Shown in pieces: positions 55,826 to 64,000 of a stretch of DNA of 64,000 nucleotides (position 1 is the stretch's first letter; each line of letters starts with the position of its first letter). Under the pieces are notes generated by a model. It did no database searches. It was not told where the DNA came from and worked only from the letters and a program-made list of their open reading frames with translations. Made by a program: the position numbers and the translations under genes. This DNA comes from Methanothermococcus sp. SCGC AD-155-E23 (GTDB lineage: Archaea > AGJL01 > Methanococci > Methanococcales > Methanococcaceae), in NCBI GenBank assembly GCA_019561615.1, contig JAHEQA010000004.1, positions 42,867 to 106,866 on the forward strand. Reading direction: 5' to 3'.

Positions 55826-57013
55826 ATGGCCACCTTGGGACTAGTGGGAAAACCAAACGTGGGAAAATCTACACTATTCAATGCAATGACTGAGAAGAAC
55901 GTAGATATTGCCAATTATCCCTTTACCACCATAAACCCAAATGTTGGTATATCCTACGTTACCAAGCCCTGCCCATGTAGGGAGTTAAATCTTAAATGCA
56001 ACCCCCAGAACTCCAAGTGTATAGATGGTATAAGGCATATCCCAGTTGAGGTGATAGATGTTGCAGGACTTGTACCAGAGGCCCATAAGGGAAGGGGGAT
56101 GGGAAACAAATTCCTAGACGATTTAAGGCAGGCTGATGTTCTTGTACTGGTGGTAGATGCCAGTGGTAAAACTGACCTTGAGGGAAATCCAACTGAGAAC
56201 CATGACCCGGTGGAGGATGTAAGGTTTCTACTGAAGGAGTTGGATATGTGGATATATGGGATCCTATCTAAGAACTGGGATAAGCTGGCAAGAAGGGGGC
56301 AGCAGCAGAAGAATATTGTGAAGGTTATCGCTGAACAACTTAGTGGTCTTAACATCTCAGAGGATCAGATAAAGAGTGCAATAAACATGCTCAATTTAGA
56401 TGAAAATCCTCTAAGGTGGAGTGAGGAGGATCTCTTGAGGTTGGCTGGGACCTTGAGGAAACTCTCCAAACCTATGATAATAGCTGCAAATAAGGCAGAC
56501 CATCCTGATGCCATGGAGAATATCAAGAGACTAAAGAGGGAGTTCAAGGACTATATAGTGATACCTACCTCGGCGGAGATAGAGTTGGCACTGAGGAGGG
56601 CGGAGAGAGCAGGGCTGATAAAGTATGACAGAGAGAAAAATGACTTTGAGATAGTTAGCAACTCACTAAGTGAGGCCCAGAGGAGGGCCTTGGAGTATAT
56701 CAGGGATTATCTAAAGAGGTTTGGAAGTACAGGGGTACAGGAGATTCTCAACAGGGCCTACTTCGACCTCCTAGATATGATAGTTGTCTACCCTGTAGAG
56801 GATGAGAACAGATACTCAGATAAGAAGGGTAACGTACTACCTGATAGCTACCTTGTAAAGAGGGGAACTACCGCCAGAGATCTAGCCTATATGATACATA
56901 CGGAAATAGGGGATAAGTTTATCTACGCCATAGACGCCAGGAGGAAGAGGAGGGTTGGAGCAGACTATCAGTTGGAGGACGGGGACATTATAAAGATAGT
57001 GTCTGCCTTGTAA
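55826..57013 (+). CDS. Obg-family GTPase with TGS domain (archaeal YchF-like)
   Basis: The 395-residue protein has P-loop GLVGKPNVGKSTLFN, G2/switch I NYPFTTINPNVG, G3 DVAGLVPEAHKGRGMG and G4 NKAD. A coiled insert and a C-terminal TGS domain (GTTARDLAYMIHTEIGDKF) follow. A cysteine cluster CPCRELNLKC-x5-C after G2 resembles that of DRG/YchF proteins. The canonical NKAD indicates GTP rather than ATP preference. A ribosome-related role is likely from the family. GTGATACT precedes the ATG. Confidence 0.85.
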   Translation: MATLGLVGKPNVGKSTLFNAMTEKNVDIANYPFTTINPNVGISYVTKPCPCRELNLKCNPQNSKCIDGIRHIPVEVIDVAGLVPEAHKGRGMGNKFLDDLRQADVLVLVVDASGKTDLEGNPTENHDPVEDVRFLLKELDMWIYGILSKNWDKLARRGQQQKNIVKVIAEQLSGLNISEDQIKSAINMLNLDENPLRWSEEDLLRLAGTLRKLSKPMIIAANKADHPDAMENIKRLKREFKDYIVIPTSAEIELALRRAERAGLIKYDREKNDFEIVSNSLSEAQRRALEYIRDYLKRFGSTGVQEILNRAYFDLLDMIVVYPVEDENRYSDKKGNVLPDSYLVKRGTTARDLAYMIHTEIGDKFIYAIDARRKRRVGADYQLEDGDIIKIVSAL

Positions 57014-57038
57014 AAATACTCTTTTTTCAGGTGGAAGG

Positions 57039-58067
57039 ATGGACATCCTAACAGTGACCTACATTGTTAATTTTATCCTCCTCTTGATAGCCTCCTACAC
57101 AGATATTAAAACTAGGGAGATACCTCATATTGTAGTTATCCTCATGTTGTTGATAAATCTCCCAGTTGGCTACTACCTCTTTGGATTAGATGCCATAATA
57201 TCCTTCTTTGCCACCTTAATACTCTGTCTCATCCTAGGTATAGGGATGGGAGGAGGGGATATAAAGGTATTCTCCGCCTTGGCACCTATCTTCTCCTACG
57301 GAGGTAAGATACTCTACGTACCAATCCCCATACTTCTCCTCATAGGTATAAGTGCAGGGATAGCTGCCCTCTACCCCCTGTTAAACATCCTAAAAAAGTA
57401 CTGGAGAAGTATACTACCCTCTGTACTAGGGTTATGTGTCTTTTACGGCACCCTAAGCTATCTCTTCTATAGATATCATATACCCTACGCCTCCCTTATC
57501 CTCTGGCTCTATGTTATCCTCTCTATATTCATCTCCAGAAAGGTGCCCTGGTACAGGGAGATGATAAGTAAACTAAGTTATCTAGTTCCCCTCTATCTCC
57601 TTGGCATCTATCTGATAGATAGGGAGTACTTTATAAGGAACAACCTCTTGATCTCCTTTATTGTGTATGTACTGGAGCTTACACTTATCTCCCTGCTAAT
57701 ATACGCCTTAACTGGTGCAGAGGTATTTGTAAAAAAGCCTATATCCCAGTTGAAGGAGGGGGATATACTGAGGGATATCATCTATATAAAGGATGGGACT
57801 GCCAAGGTGGAGAATGCAGGATTATGGAAGAGATTCAAAGTAATGGTTGAGATGGAGATGGGGAAAAAGGGTGACTACGACAGGATCATCTTAACAGATG
57901 GAGATGGGTTAAAGGAGGAGGATGTAAAACTTCTCCAGAGGTTACATAAGGAGGGGAAGATACCTGTAGAGGAGGTAACTCTAATTACCACCTACCCCTT
58001 TGTACCCTTTGTACTTGTAGGATATGTGATAGTGTTGATACTTCACTACTACCTGGGGATAGTGTAA
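57039..58067 (+). CDS. eppA: Type IV prepilin peptidase EppA
   Basis: The 342-residue membrane protein has the aspartic protease pair of prepilin peptidases: Asp22 (SYTDIKTREIPH) and Asp74 in the GxGD motif GMGGGDIKVF. It has eight or more membrane segments and a soluble insert of about 100 residues before the last helix. Its length fits EppA, which processes the QxSxExxxL-type pilins of methanococci, rather than the shorter archaellin peptidase FlaK. No pilin gene is adjacent. AGGTGGAAGG precedes the ATG. Confidence 0.85.
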   Translation: MDILTVTYIVNFILLLIASYTDIKTREIPHIVVILMLLINLPVGYYLFGLDAIISFFATLILCLILGIGMGGGDIKVFSALAPIFSYGGKILYVPIPILLLIGISAGIAALYPLLNILKKYWRSILPSVLGLCVFYGTLSYLFYRYHIPYASLILWLYVILSIFISRKVPWYREMISKLSYLVPLYLLGIYLIDREYFIRNNLLISFIVYVLELTLISLLIYALTGAEVFVKKPISQLKEGDILRDIIYIKDGTAKVENAGLWKRFKVMVEMEMGKKGDYDRIILTDGDGLKEEDVKLLQRLHKEGKIPVEEVTLITTYPFVPFVLVGYVIVLILHYYLGIV

Positions 58068-58083
58068 CCGAAAAATATATATA
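58068..58083 (+). promoter_or_regulatory. BRE/TATA promoter of tRNA-Ala
   Basis: CCGAAAAATATATATA is identical to the tRNA-Trp promoter box and lies directly at the eppA stop codon, about 32 bp upstream of the mature tRNA. Confidence 0.8.
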
Positions 58084-58114
58084 GGAGTAGTTATTTAGAA
58101 TACTTCCGCACCTT

Positions 58115-58191
58115 GGGCTGGTAGATCAGTCTGGGAGATCGCCGCATTGGCTGTGCGGAGGCCGCGGGTTCAAATCCCGCCCAGTCCACCA
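58115..58191 (+). tRNA. trnA: tRNA-Ala (anticodon GGC)
   Basis: Acceptor GGGCTGG pairs with CCAGTCC and includes the G3-U70 wobble pair that defines alanine tRNA. The anticodon stem CCGCA/TGCGG holds loop TTGGCTG (anticodon GGC). The T arm is GCGGG-TTCAAAT-CCCGC. A73 is at 58188 and CCA is encoded at 58189-58191. No intron. Confidence 0.95.
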
Positions 58192-58198
58192 TTTTTTT
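58192..58198 (+). terminator. T-tract terminator of tRNA-Ala
   Basis: Seven T residues directly follow the encoded CCA, as after tRNA-Trp. Confidence 0.6.
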
Positions 58199-58233
58199 AT
58201 AATAATCTATATCAATATATCTAAATATAATAA

Positions 58234-59274
58234 TTAAAAGTATTTCCTTATATCCAACCCCCTCCTCTCACATATCTCCTTCAACTTATGGTATAGCACC
58301 TGGTCAATTGGAATACCCTCTCTTTTATACCTCTCCATATTCATCCTCTCTATCTCTCCAGGGATAAGTATCTTAGAACCCTTGGCAGGTTTGGAGTTTT
58401 TTATCTCCTCTATAAGGGCATCAACCTTCTTCATAAACTCATCCTTATCTCCAAAGAACCCTGGATCTATGGCTATAAAGAGATCTCCCTTGGTACATCT
58501 CTCAGTTGGGGTTGCAGTCCCCCTGACCTTACTACCCATCTCAGCCCCTCCTATCGCTGCAAGTATCTCAATTGCAAGGGCTAGTGCATATCCCTTAGGA
58601 CCTCCAAAGGGTAGTATACAACCCTCCAGGGCCTTCTTAGGATCTGTAGTTGGATTACCATCCTTATCTATGGCACAGTTCTCAGGGATTCTCTTCCCAG
58701 TTCTTGCAGCCTCCATTATCTTCCCCCTCGCAATGGAGGAGGTGGCCATATCCAGGGAGTATATATGTTTCTTCCCCTTGATGGCTATTGCTATGGGATT
58801 TGTCCCAAGTATCTTCTCCATACCTCCAAAGGGTGCCATTGCAGGTTCTGTATTGGTAATCACTATACCAATAAGATCCTCCTTAAGGGCCATCTCTGCA
58901 TAGTGTCCTGCTATACCGAAGTGGTTGGAATTTACCGTTGCCACTGCACCTATACCTACCTTCTTTGCCTTCTCCATGGCCAACTTCATGGCCCTCTCAC
59001 CTACCACATAACCTAACCCCATGTCACCGTCTATGGTAGCCACTGCAGGACTCTCCCTTATCACCTTGATATCTGGGTTGACGTTGATATTCCCCACCTC
59101 TATACCTGTAACTGTCTGGGGAAACCTACCTATACCATGGGAGTGGAACCCCTTAAGGTCAGCCTCTACGTATATATTTGCAGTGATCTCTGCATCCTCC
59201 TCACTTACACCATAGCTCTTCAAAACATCCATAATAAGTTCCTTCTCCTTCTCAGGTGAGATCCTTAAAGTCAT
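58234..59274 (-). CDS. comC: L-sulfolactate/malate dehydrogenase (LDH2 family, ComC-like)
   Basis: The 346-residue protein belongs to the LDH2/malate dehydrogenase family with FHSHGIGRFPQ, NSNHFGIAGHYAEMA and GTNPIAIAI. The M. jannaschii homologue (MJ1425) acts on sulfolactate, malate and related 2-hydroxyacids and is placed in coenzyme M and methanopterin precursor synthesis. Substrate preference cannot be read from sequence. AGGTGATAGG precedes the ATG. It follows endA, the same order I recall in M. jannaschii (MJ1424-MJ1425). Confidence 0.87.
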   Translation of the reverse strand: MTLRISPEKEKELIMDVLKSYGVSEEDAEITANIYVEADLKGFHSHGIGRFPQTVTGIEVGNINVNPDIKVIRESPAVATIDGDMGLGYVVGERAMKLAMEKAKKVGIGAVATVNSNHFGIAGHYAEMALKEDLIGIVITNTEPAMAPFGGMEKILGTNPIAIAIKGKKHIYSLDMATSSIARGKIMEAARTGKRIPENCAIDKDGNPTTDPKKALEGCILPFGGPKGYALALAIEILAAIGGAEMGSKVRGTATPTERCTKGDLFIAIDPGFFGDKDEFMKKVDALIEEIKNSKPAKGSKILIPGEIERMNMERYKREGIPIDQVLYHKLKEICERRGLDIRKYF

Positions 59275-59283
59275 CCTATCACC

Positions 59284-59805
59284 TCAAGGTCTTATATAGG
59301 CCATGTTGTAGTAGACTATATCTCCGTCGTTATCTACGATGGCAATTATCAACTTCTTTCTTACAGAGTGGGCAACCCTTACAAACCCTGTAAGTTCAGA
59401 GATAAGGCAGGGTTTATCCTCGGAGAACACCTTAACAAGGTACTCGGAGTGTACCTCGTCGATGTTCTCCCTACTGTATAGTCTAAAATCAGCTCCATAC
59501 TTAAGTCCAGTTTTTACAGTATAACCCCTGTTTTTAAGATCCCTGTACACCAAATACTTTATACAGATCCTCTCGTCTATCTCCCTGGCGTAGTTGAAAA
59601 GCTCCTCAAAGGAGAGAAACTTATCTTTATGTTTAACCTTTAACCAGTTTTTTGACAGTAGATAGAGACCCTCTATAAGGGAGAGGGATAGGAAGTTCTC
59701 GTTTAACTCTCCGTATCTCTTGGCACTTAACCTGGACATCCCATCCTTATCAAATACCACTATCCTATCTCCAGAGAGTATACCTACAACAGGCTTCTTT
59801 GCCAT
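59284..59805 (-). CDS. endA: tRNA-splicing endonuclease EndA
   Basis: The 173-residue protein is the homotetrameric archaeal form of the enzyme. The catalytic triad appears as Tyr110 (GADFRLYSR), His119 (EVHSEYLV) and Lys150 (HSVRKKLIIA). It cuts bulge-helix-bulge motifs in pre-tRNAs and pre-rRNA. The strict canonical BHB in this window's tRNA-Trp is the kind of substrate a homotetrameric enzyme requires. GGGATAAC precedes the ATG, and comC follows after 9 bp. Confidence 0.95.
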   Translation of the reverse strand: MAKKPVVGILSGDRIVVFDKDGMSRLSAKRYGELNENFLSLSLIEGLYLLSKNWLKVKHKDKFLSFEELFNYAREIDERICIKYLVYRDLKNRGYTVKTGLKYGADFRLYSRENIDEVHSEYLVKVFSEDKPCLISELTGFVRVAHSVRKKLIIAIVDNDGDIVYYNMAYIRP

Positions 59806-59812
59806 GTTATCC

Positions 59813-60418
59813 CTACTTTACACCCATCACCTTCCTTAAGACAGTGGATGTGGCCAGGGAACAGAGTATATACCATCCAAGCCATCCAAGGGCGTTGTCG
59901 GAAACTATACCAAATCCACTTTCATAGAAGAGGCTCCCAAGCCAGTGGAAGAAGGGCACCAGTAACAACTTAGAGAGGATGGGGGGGAGATAGACTACAA
60001 CCCCATTCCAGCTGGGATCTAAGGTATGTAACACCCCGTTGTAATCGTAGACATGCTTTAAATAGGCAAAAATAGCTATAATAGGTATCCAGGTGTATAT
60101 CATAGGTTTGAAACTCATCTTCATCATTTCCATCTGGATATTCATTATCTCCTCCTGCTCCTTCTCAATCTCCTTCATAAGTTCAGGATTCTTCGAGGCC
60201 TTCCTTATCTTTACCTGAAACTCCTTGATCCTCTCTTTAATCTCCTCCATCCTCTCCTGATCCACTAGCAACTTGGTAGCCAGTGTAATGATAAAAGACA
60301 CTATAAAGGATATGATAAGGATAGCTAGGGCAGGATGGGTGTTTACTATAATAGGCATAAAGATCATATCCATAGTGCTGTAAAAGGCATCCACAATAAA
60401 ATCCAATACCTCAAACAT
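59813..60418 (-). CDS. DUF106 membrane protein (Oxa1/YidC/EMC3 superfamily)
   Basis: The 201-residue protein has an N-terminal membrane helix, a charged coiled-coil hairpin (about residues 52-95, rich in E and K) and two to three C-terminal membrane segments. This is the layout of the archaeal YidC-like proteins such as M. jannaschii MJ0480. It probably inserts small membrane proteins. It is preceded by adkA, as in M. jannaschii (MJ0479-MJ0480), where SecY is next; SecY is not adjacent here. GGAGGTAAAGG precedes the ATG. Confidence 0.88.
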   Translation of the reverse strand: MFEVLDFIVDAFYSTMDMIFMPIIVNTHPALAILIISFIVSFIITLATKLLVDQERMEEIKERIKEFQVKIRKASKNPELMKEIEKEQEEIMNIQMEMMKMSFKPMIYTWIPIIAIFAYLKHVYDYNGVLHTLDPSWNGVVVYLPPILSKLLLVPFFHWLGSLFYESGFGIVSDNALGWLGWYILCSLATSTVLRKVMGVK

Positions 60419-60447
60419 CCTTTACCTCCTAAAAAAAATTAAGGGTG

Positions 60448-61041
<594 letters not shown>

Positions 61042-61105
61042 CTAAAGGTGTTTTCATATTCTTATTATGATCCTCCTTATAAATATAAAAGATCTGAGGG
61101 ACATT

Positions 61106-61576
61106 ATGATCCTAGGACCTAAGATATCCAGGAGGTTTGTAGAGATAGGGGATGATACCCAGGTACAACAGTGTGGTATCGATCTGAGAGTTGGAAGTAT
61201 ATACGAGATAGAGGGTGAGGGAGTACTGGACTACAGTAATGAAAAGAGGAAACTTCCACATTACAGGAGGATATTCTCCTCGGAGGAGGATAGTAAGATC
61301 TCCCTGGATAGAGGGATATACCTGGTAAAAGTGGCTGACAGGGTAAAGGTACCTGAGGATGTTGCTGCCCTGGTCTATCCAAGGAGTAGCCTCCTGAGGA
61401 TGGGATGTACATTGTATACTGCAGTACATGACCCTGGATACGAGGGATACCCTGAGTACCTTCTACATGTGATGAATCCCATAACCCTTTACAGGTATGC
61501 CAGGATTGCCCAGATCCTCTTTATTAGATGTAGCGGTGTAACAGGTACCTATTCAGGTATCTATCAAAAGAGGTAA
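61106..61576 (+). CDS. dut: dUTP diphosphatase/dCTP deaminase family protein
   Basis: The 156-residue protein has dUTPase/DCD-family motifs QQCGIDLRVGSIYEIE, VYPRSSLLRMG and an AVHDPGYEGY block followed by RIAQILFIRC. It removes dUTP (or deaminates dCTP) and supplies dUMP for thymidylate synthase, whose gene is at 26432-27100. The ATG at 61106 is chosen because GAGGGACATT lies just before it; the frame opens 13 codons earlier without a site. It converges on dapL with 2 bp between stops. Confidence 0.82.
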   Translation: MILGPKISRRFVEIGDDTQVQQCGIDLRVGSIYEIEGEGVLDYSNEKRKLPHYRRIFSSEEDSKISLDRGIYLVKVADRVKVPEDVAALVYPRSSLLRMGCTLYTAVHDPGYEGYPEYLLHVMNPITLYRYARIAQILFIRCSGVTGTYSGIYQKR

Positions 61577-61578
61577 AA

Positions 61579-62826
61579 TTAGAATATAAATTCCACATCT
61601 GAGAGTCTGTTTTTAACCTCCTCAAGTATCCTGTCCTCCTCCTCTTCAGATACCTTACCATCTTTAAAGGCTGGGAAACAGGCTGCCACCCTTATATAAC
61701 TCCCTGCGTCATCCCAAGGTACAGTGGAAATAAGTTTCTCCCTTATAAGATACTGGGAGAACTCCTCTGCATTTCTAAATACCTTACCGTCCTTGGTACC
61801 CTTAGGTGCCTTGAGGTAGAGGTAGAAGGTTCCACCAGGCATCTTGGCATCAAATCCTAACTCTCTAAATATCCTTACCATCTTCTTAAGTCGCCTCTCG
61901 TATTTCCTCCTGGTCCTCTCTGTGATCTCAGGGTGGTTTAGACAGTATATTCCAGCCTTCTGAATAGGTATAAACTGTCCACTGTCGAAGTTGTCCTTCA
62001 CAGTTGCAAAACCCTTTATAATCAACTCGTTTCCTACGAGGAAGGCCAACCTCCAACCTGTCATATTGAAGGCCTTTGAGAAGCTGTGTATCTCAACACC
62101 TACTTCTTTAGCACCCTTCACAGAGAGGAAGGAAAGGGGTTCACTACCGTAGGTTAGAGGGCCGTAGGCTGCATCCTGAACTACAACTATGTTGTTGTCC
62201 TGTGCAAAATCTACAACCTCCTTGTAGAACTCCACAGTTGCCTGGGCCCCTGTTGGATTGTTTGGATAGTTTAGATAGAGTAGCTTGGCCTTCCTCCTTA
62301 CATCATCTGGGATACTCTCTAGATCAGGTAGGAAGTTATTCTCCTCGAGAAGTGGAAGGTTGTACACCCTACCTCCGTACCATGTGGTGTGGGTGGCAGT
62401 TACTGGATAACCTGGTACCGTGGTAAGGGTGATATCCCCTGGATTTATAAACACAGAGGGCATATAGGCCAGGGCAGACTTTGAACCTATGGAGTGGATA
62501 ACCTCATTTACAGGATCGATACCCTTTACTCCATATACCCTCTTCATATACCCTGGAACTGCATCCTTTAACTCCTGTATCCCGTTGTCTGCATACCCCC
62601 TATTCTCATACTTCTGAGCCTCCCTGTAGAGTACCTCTATGGCTCCAGGGTCTGCCATCTCATCAGGTTCCCCTACACCCATATCTATTAACTCCATATC
62701 TGGGTGCATTCTCATAGCCTCTAACTTGGCCCTCTTTATCTTCTCAAATTTGTAGACCTCCCCTCCCTTACCAAAATTCTTCCCACCTATTCTCTCTGCA
62801 AAGAGGTTTTGAATGTAACTCTCCAT
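61579..62826 (-). CDS. dapL: LL-diaminopimelate aminotransferase
   Basis: The 415-residue class I PLP aminotransferase begins MESYIQNLFAERIGGKNFG and has MGVGEPDEMADP, YLNYPNNPTGAQ and the PLP-lysine motif HSFSKAFNMTGWRLAF. It converts tetrahydrodipicolinate to LL-diaminopimelate in one step for lysine, the route used by methanococci. AAGGTGATATTA before the ATG at 62826 fixes the start. Confidence 0.93.
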   Translation of the reverse strand: MESYIQNLFAERIGGKNFGKGGEVYKFEKIKRAKLEAMRMHPDMELIDMGVGEPDEMADPGAIEVLYREAQKYENRGYADNGIQELKDAVPGYMKRVYGVKGIDPVNEVIHSIGSKSALAYMPSVFINPGDITLTTVPGYPVTATHTTWYGGRVYNLPLLEENNFLPDLESIPDDVRRKAKLLYLNYPNNPTGAQATVEFYKEVVDFAQDNNIVVVQDAAYGPLTYGSEPLSFLSVKGAKEVGVEIHSFSKAFNMTGWRLAFLVGNELIIKGFATVKDNFDSGQFIPIQKAGIYCLNHPEITERTRRKYERRLKKMVRIFRELGFDAKMPGGTFYLYLKAPKGTKDGKVFRNAEEFSQYLIREKLISTVPWDDAGSYIRVAACFPAFKDGKVSEEEEDRILEEVKNRLSDVEFIF

Positions 62827-62888
62827 TAATATCACCTTTATAAGCTTCTAGTCACTAAATGTTTCACAATTTATATAAATTTATCCTA

Positions 62889-63722
62889 CTAGGAGTAACT
62901 CTCTTCCATTAACCTCTCTATCCTCTCCCATATCCTGTCTAACTCCTCCTCAGAGAGGGGGTTGGGAATTACCCTCTTACTGTTGTTGAATATCTTCTCA
63001 CCTAACTCTCTAAAGGTATTGGCCAGGGGATGTTGAGGGGCGTACTCAATAACGGTCTTCTTACGAACCTCACTTTTTACTATAACCTCACTCATGGGAA
63101 TGTAGCCCATAACCTCTGTACCTAACCTTGAGGCGAACTCAGAGACTATGGAGATGTTGTCCACCACACTTCTCCCGTTGTAGATGATACCACCTAGTGC
63201 AGTATTTCCCCTATGGGCGTACCTCTTTATCCCCTTACAGATGTTGTTTGCAGCGTAGAGGGCCATGGGATCACAGGTTGTAACTATATACACCTCATCT
63301 GCCAGGTGCCTCTGGAGGGGCATGGCAAAACCTCCACAGACCACATCCCCCAGTACATCGTAGATTACTATATCTAACTCCAGCCTCTCAAAAACCTCTA
63401 GCCTATCCAGTACCTCTATGGCCTTAATTATTCCCCTCCCTGCACACCCTATCCCTGGTTCAGGACCTCCACTTTCAACACAGTAGATACCCTGAAACCC
63501 TTTAAAAAGGATATCTTCCATCTTGATATTCTCCCCCTTTTCCCTGAGAAGATCTAGGAGGGTGGGTATCTTCTTTCCCACTATGTTCCTTGTGGAGTCC
63601 CCCTTTGGATCGCAACCTACAACCATAACCTTCTTACCTGACTCTGCCAGGGCAGCAGCTACATTGGATACAACGGTGGACTTTCCAACACCACCCTTTC
63701 CATAGACACATATCTTCTTCAT
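62889..63722 (-). CDS. cfbC: Ni-sirohydrochlorin a,c-diamide reductive cyclase, NifH-like subunit CfbC
   Basis: The 277-residue NifH-like protein has P-loop GKGGVGKST (residues 8-16) and the two [4Fe-4S] ligands of a NifH dimer, Cys93 (GIGCAGRG) and Cys129 ([10 protein letters not shown]). It groups with methanogen CfbC rather than true nitrogenase NifH by its short C-terminus and the absence of nif genes nearby. It drives six-electron reduction by CfbD in F430 synthesis. The ATG at 63722 follows GGTGTAACT; 31 further upstream codons are open but lie in the promoter region. CfbD is not in the window. Confidence 0.88.
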   Translation of the reverse strand: MKKICVYGKGGVGKSTVVSNVAAALAESGKKVMVVGCDPKGDSTRNIVGKKIPTLLDLLREKGENIKMEDILFKGFQGIYCVESGGPEPGIGCAGRGIIKAIEVLDRLEVFERLELDIVIYDVLGDVVCGGFAMPLQRHLADEVYIVTTCDPMALYAANNICKGIKRYAHRGNTALGGIIYNGRSVVDNISIVSEFASRLGTEVMGYIPMSEVIVKSEVRKKTVIEYAPQHPLANTFRELGEKIFNNSKRVIPNPLSEEELDRIWERIERLMEESYS

Positions 63723-63779
63723 AGTTACACCGTTTAGATTAATAATTTTAAATATTTGGATATATGGATTATTGTAGGT

Positions 63780-63786
63780 AAAAAAA
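63780..63786 (-). terminator. T-tract after tRNA-Phe
   Basis: On the minus strand, seven T residues follow 3 bases after the encoded CCA, between tRNA-Phe and cfbC. Confidence 0.5.
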
Positions 63787-63789
63787 TAA

Positions 63790-63866
63790 TGGTGCCGTGG
63801 GGGTGATTTGAACACCCGACAACTGGATCTTCAGTCCAGCGTTCTCCCAGGCTGAACTACCACGGC
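63790..63866 (-). tRNA. trnF: tRNA-Phe (anticodon GAA)
   Basis: On the minus strand acceptor GCCGTGG pairs with CCACGGC, D stem GTTC with GAAC and anticodon stem CTGGA with TCCAG. The loop is CTGAAGA (anticodon GAA) and the T arm is GGGTG-TTCAAAT-CACCC. A73 is at 63793 and CCA is encoded at 63790-63792. The leader repeats the 5' acceptor strand (GCCGTGG) ten bases upstream, at 63870-63876. Confidence 0.95.
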
Positions 63867-63905
63867 TTCCCACGGCTCACAGCATTTTTACTAGTATGCC
63901 CATTT

Positions 63906-63923
63906 CATATATATATTTTTCGG
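63906..63923 (-). promoter_or_regulatory. BRE/TATA promoter of tRNA-Phe
   Basis: Minus-strand CCGAAAAATATATATATG is the same box used by tRNA-Trp and tRNA-Ala, 40-57 bp upstream of the mature tRNA-Phe. Confidence 0.8.
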
Positions 63924-63938
63924 CGAAAAGTTTATATA
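63924..63938 (+). promoter_or_regulatory. BRE/TATA promoter of the partial tRNA at the right edge
   Basis: CGAAAAGTTTATATA lies back-to-back with the tRNA-Phe promoter and about 47 bp upstream of the partial tRNA. Confidence 0.65.
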
Positions 63939-63984
63939 TGAGAAAGTAAATTTTTATAGTGCAAACAACCTGTATGGTTAAAGA

Positions 63985-64000
63985 GCCCCCATAGCTCAGT
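63985..64000 (+). tRNA. 5' end of a tRNA gene (cut by the window edge)
   Basis: GCCCCCA is followed by TA and GCTCAGT, the standard layout of an acceptor strand, bases 8-9 and D-stem start. The anticodon is outside the window, so the identity cannot be given. Confidence 0.7.

Noticed and set aside
62889..63722. Nitrogenase iron protein NifH
   Set aside because: No other nif genes are nearby and the sequence and length fit CfbC of F430 synthesis.

Overview
The window is a gene-dense piece of a methanogenic archaeon of the order Methanococcales, most likely a thermophilic relative of Methanocaldococcus. The evidence is the gene content: enzymes for methanofuran (MfnE), F420 (CofA, GTP cyclohydrolase III), methanopterin (MptD, MptN), F430 (CfbC) and the sulfolactate/malate dehydrogenase of coenzyme M synthesis. 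Archaeal information machinery is also present: aEF1B, archaeal-type LeuRS and MetRS, EndA, archaeal AdkA, DacZ and CDC48. Translation starts mostly sit behind GGTGAT/AGGTGA Shine-Dalgarno sequences, and tRNA genes have archaeal BRE/TATA promoters. Genus cannot be fixed from the sequence; by eye the DNA is less AT-rich than Methanocaldococcus.

Layout. 1-1.5 kb: minus-strand cluster mfnE, a small zinc protein, aEF1B, a 74-residue unknown and the start of L22. 1.5-10.8 kb: intron-containing tRNA-Trp, dacZ, a beta-propeller lipoprotein, isopentenyl phosphate kinase, then cofA with a large exported repeat protein, a DUF354 protein and a UPF0280 protein. 10.8-14.2 kb: ribosomal operon L3-L4-L23-L2-S19, which stops before L22; L22 lies about 10.7 kb downstream on the same strand. 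14.3-20.3 kb: translin-like gene, tRNA-Ile, hemA-pyrE-zinc ribbon, cdc48 with a palindrome at its promoter, purQ. 20.4-28.7 kb: leuS, converging on a six-gene minus-strand operon (GTP cyclohydrolase III, Dus-like TIM barrel, thymidylate synthase, pantoate kinase, metG, mptD). 28.8-39.4 kb: mixed metabolism (fbp, moeA, mtnA, PHP, nnr, CBS, dph6, pheA, phosphohexomutase) and an orphan ABC ATPase. 39.43-39.80 kb: a non-coding, G-rich, repeat-rich element. 39.8-54.3 kb: mptN, ahcY, CBS, PAPS-reductase-like gene, leuC, moaA, marC-hisA-nucleoside kinase, phosphomevalonate dehydratase small subunit, RNA ligase, a split carB pair and sucC. 54.3-64 kb: a surface glycoprotein candidate, DUF457, an Obg-family GTPase, prepilin peptidase EppA, tRNA-Ala, comC-endA-DUF106-adkA, dut, dapL, cfbC, tRNA-Phe and the first bases of another tRNA.

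The genes fit an autotrophic methanogen. Gluconeogenesis (FBP aldolase/phosphatase, phosphohexomutase), the partial TCA route (SucC), amino-acid synthesis (PheA, HisA, LeuC, DapL, CarB), the archaeal mevalonate branch (phosphomevalonate dehydratase small subunit and isopentenyl phosphate kinase) and coenzyme synthesis are all represented. EndA is encoded in the same window as the tRNA-Trp whose bulge-helix-bulge intron it should remove.

No transposase, CRISPR array, prophage or restriction system was seen. The part least explained by known genes is the ~370-bp element at 39.43-39.80 kb, built from two diverged ~160-180 bp units with three boundary copies and strong hairpins. Next in interest are the exported repeat protein at 6.8-9.0 kb, the ABC ATPase with an extra C-terminal domain, and the palindrome ahead of cdc48.
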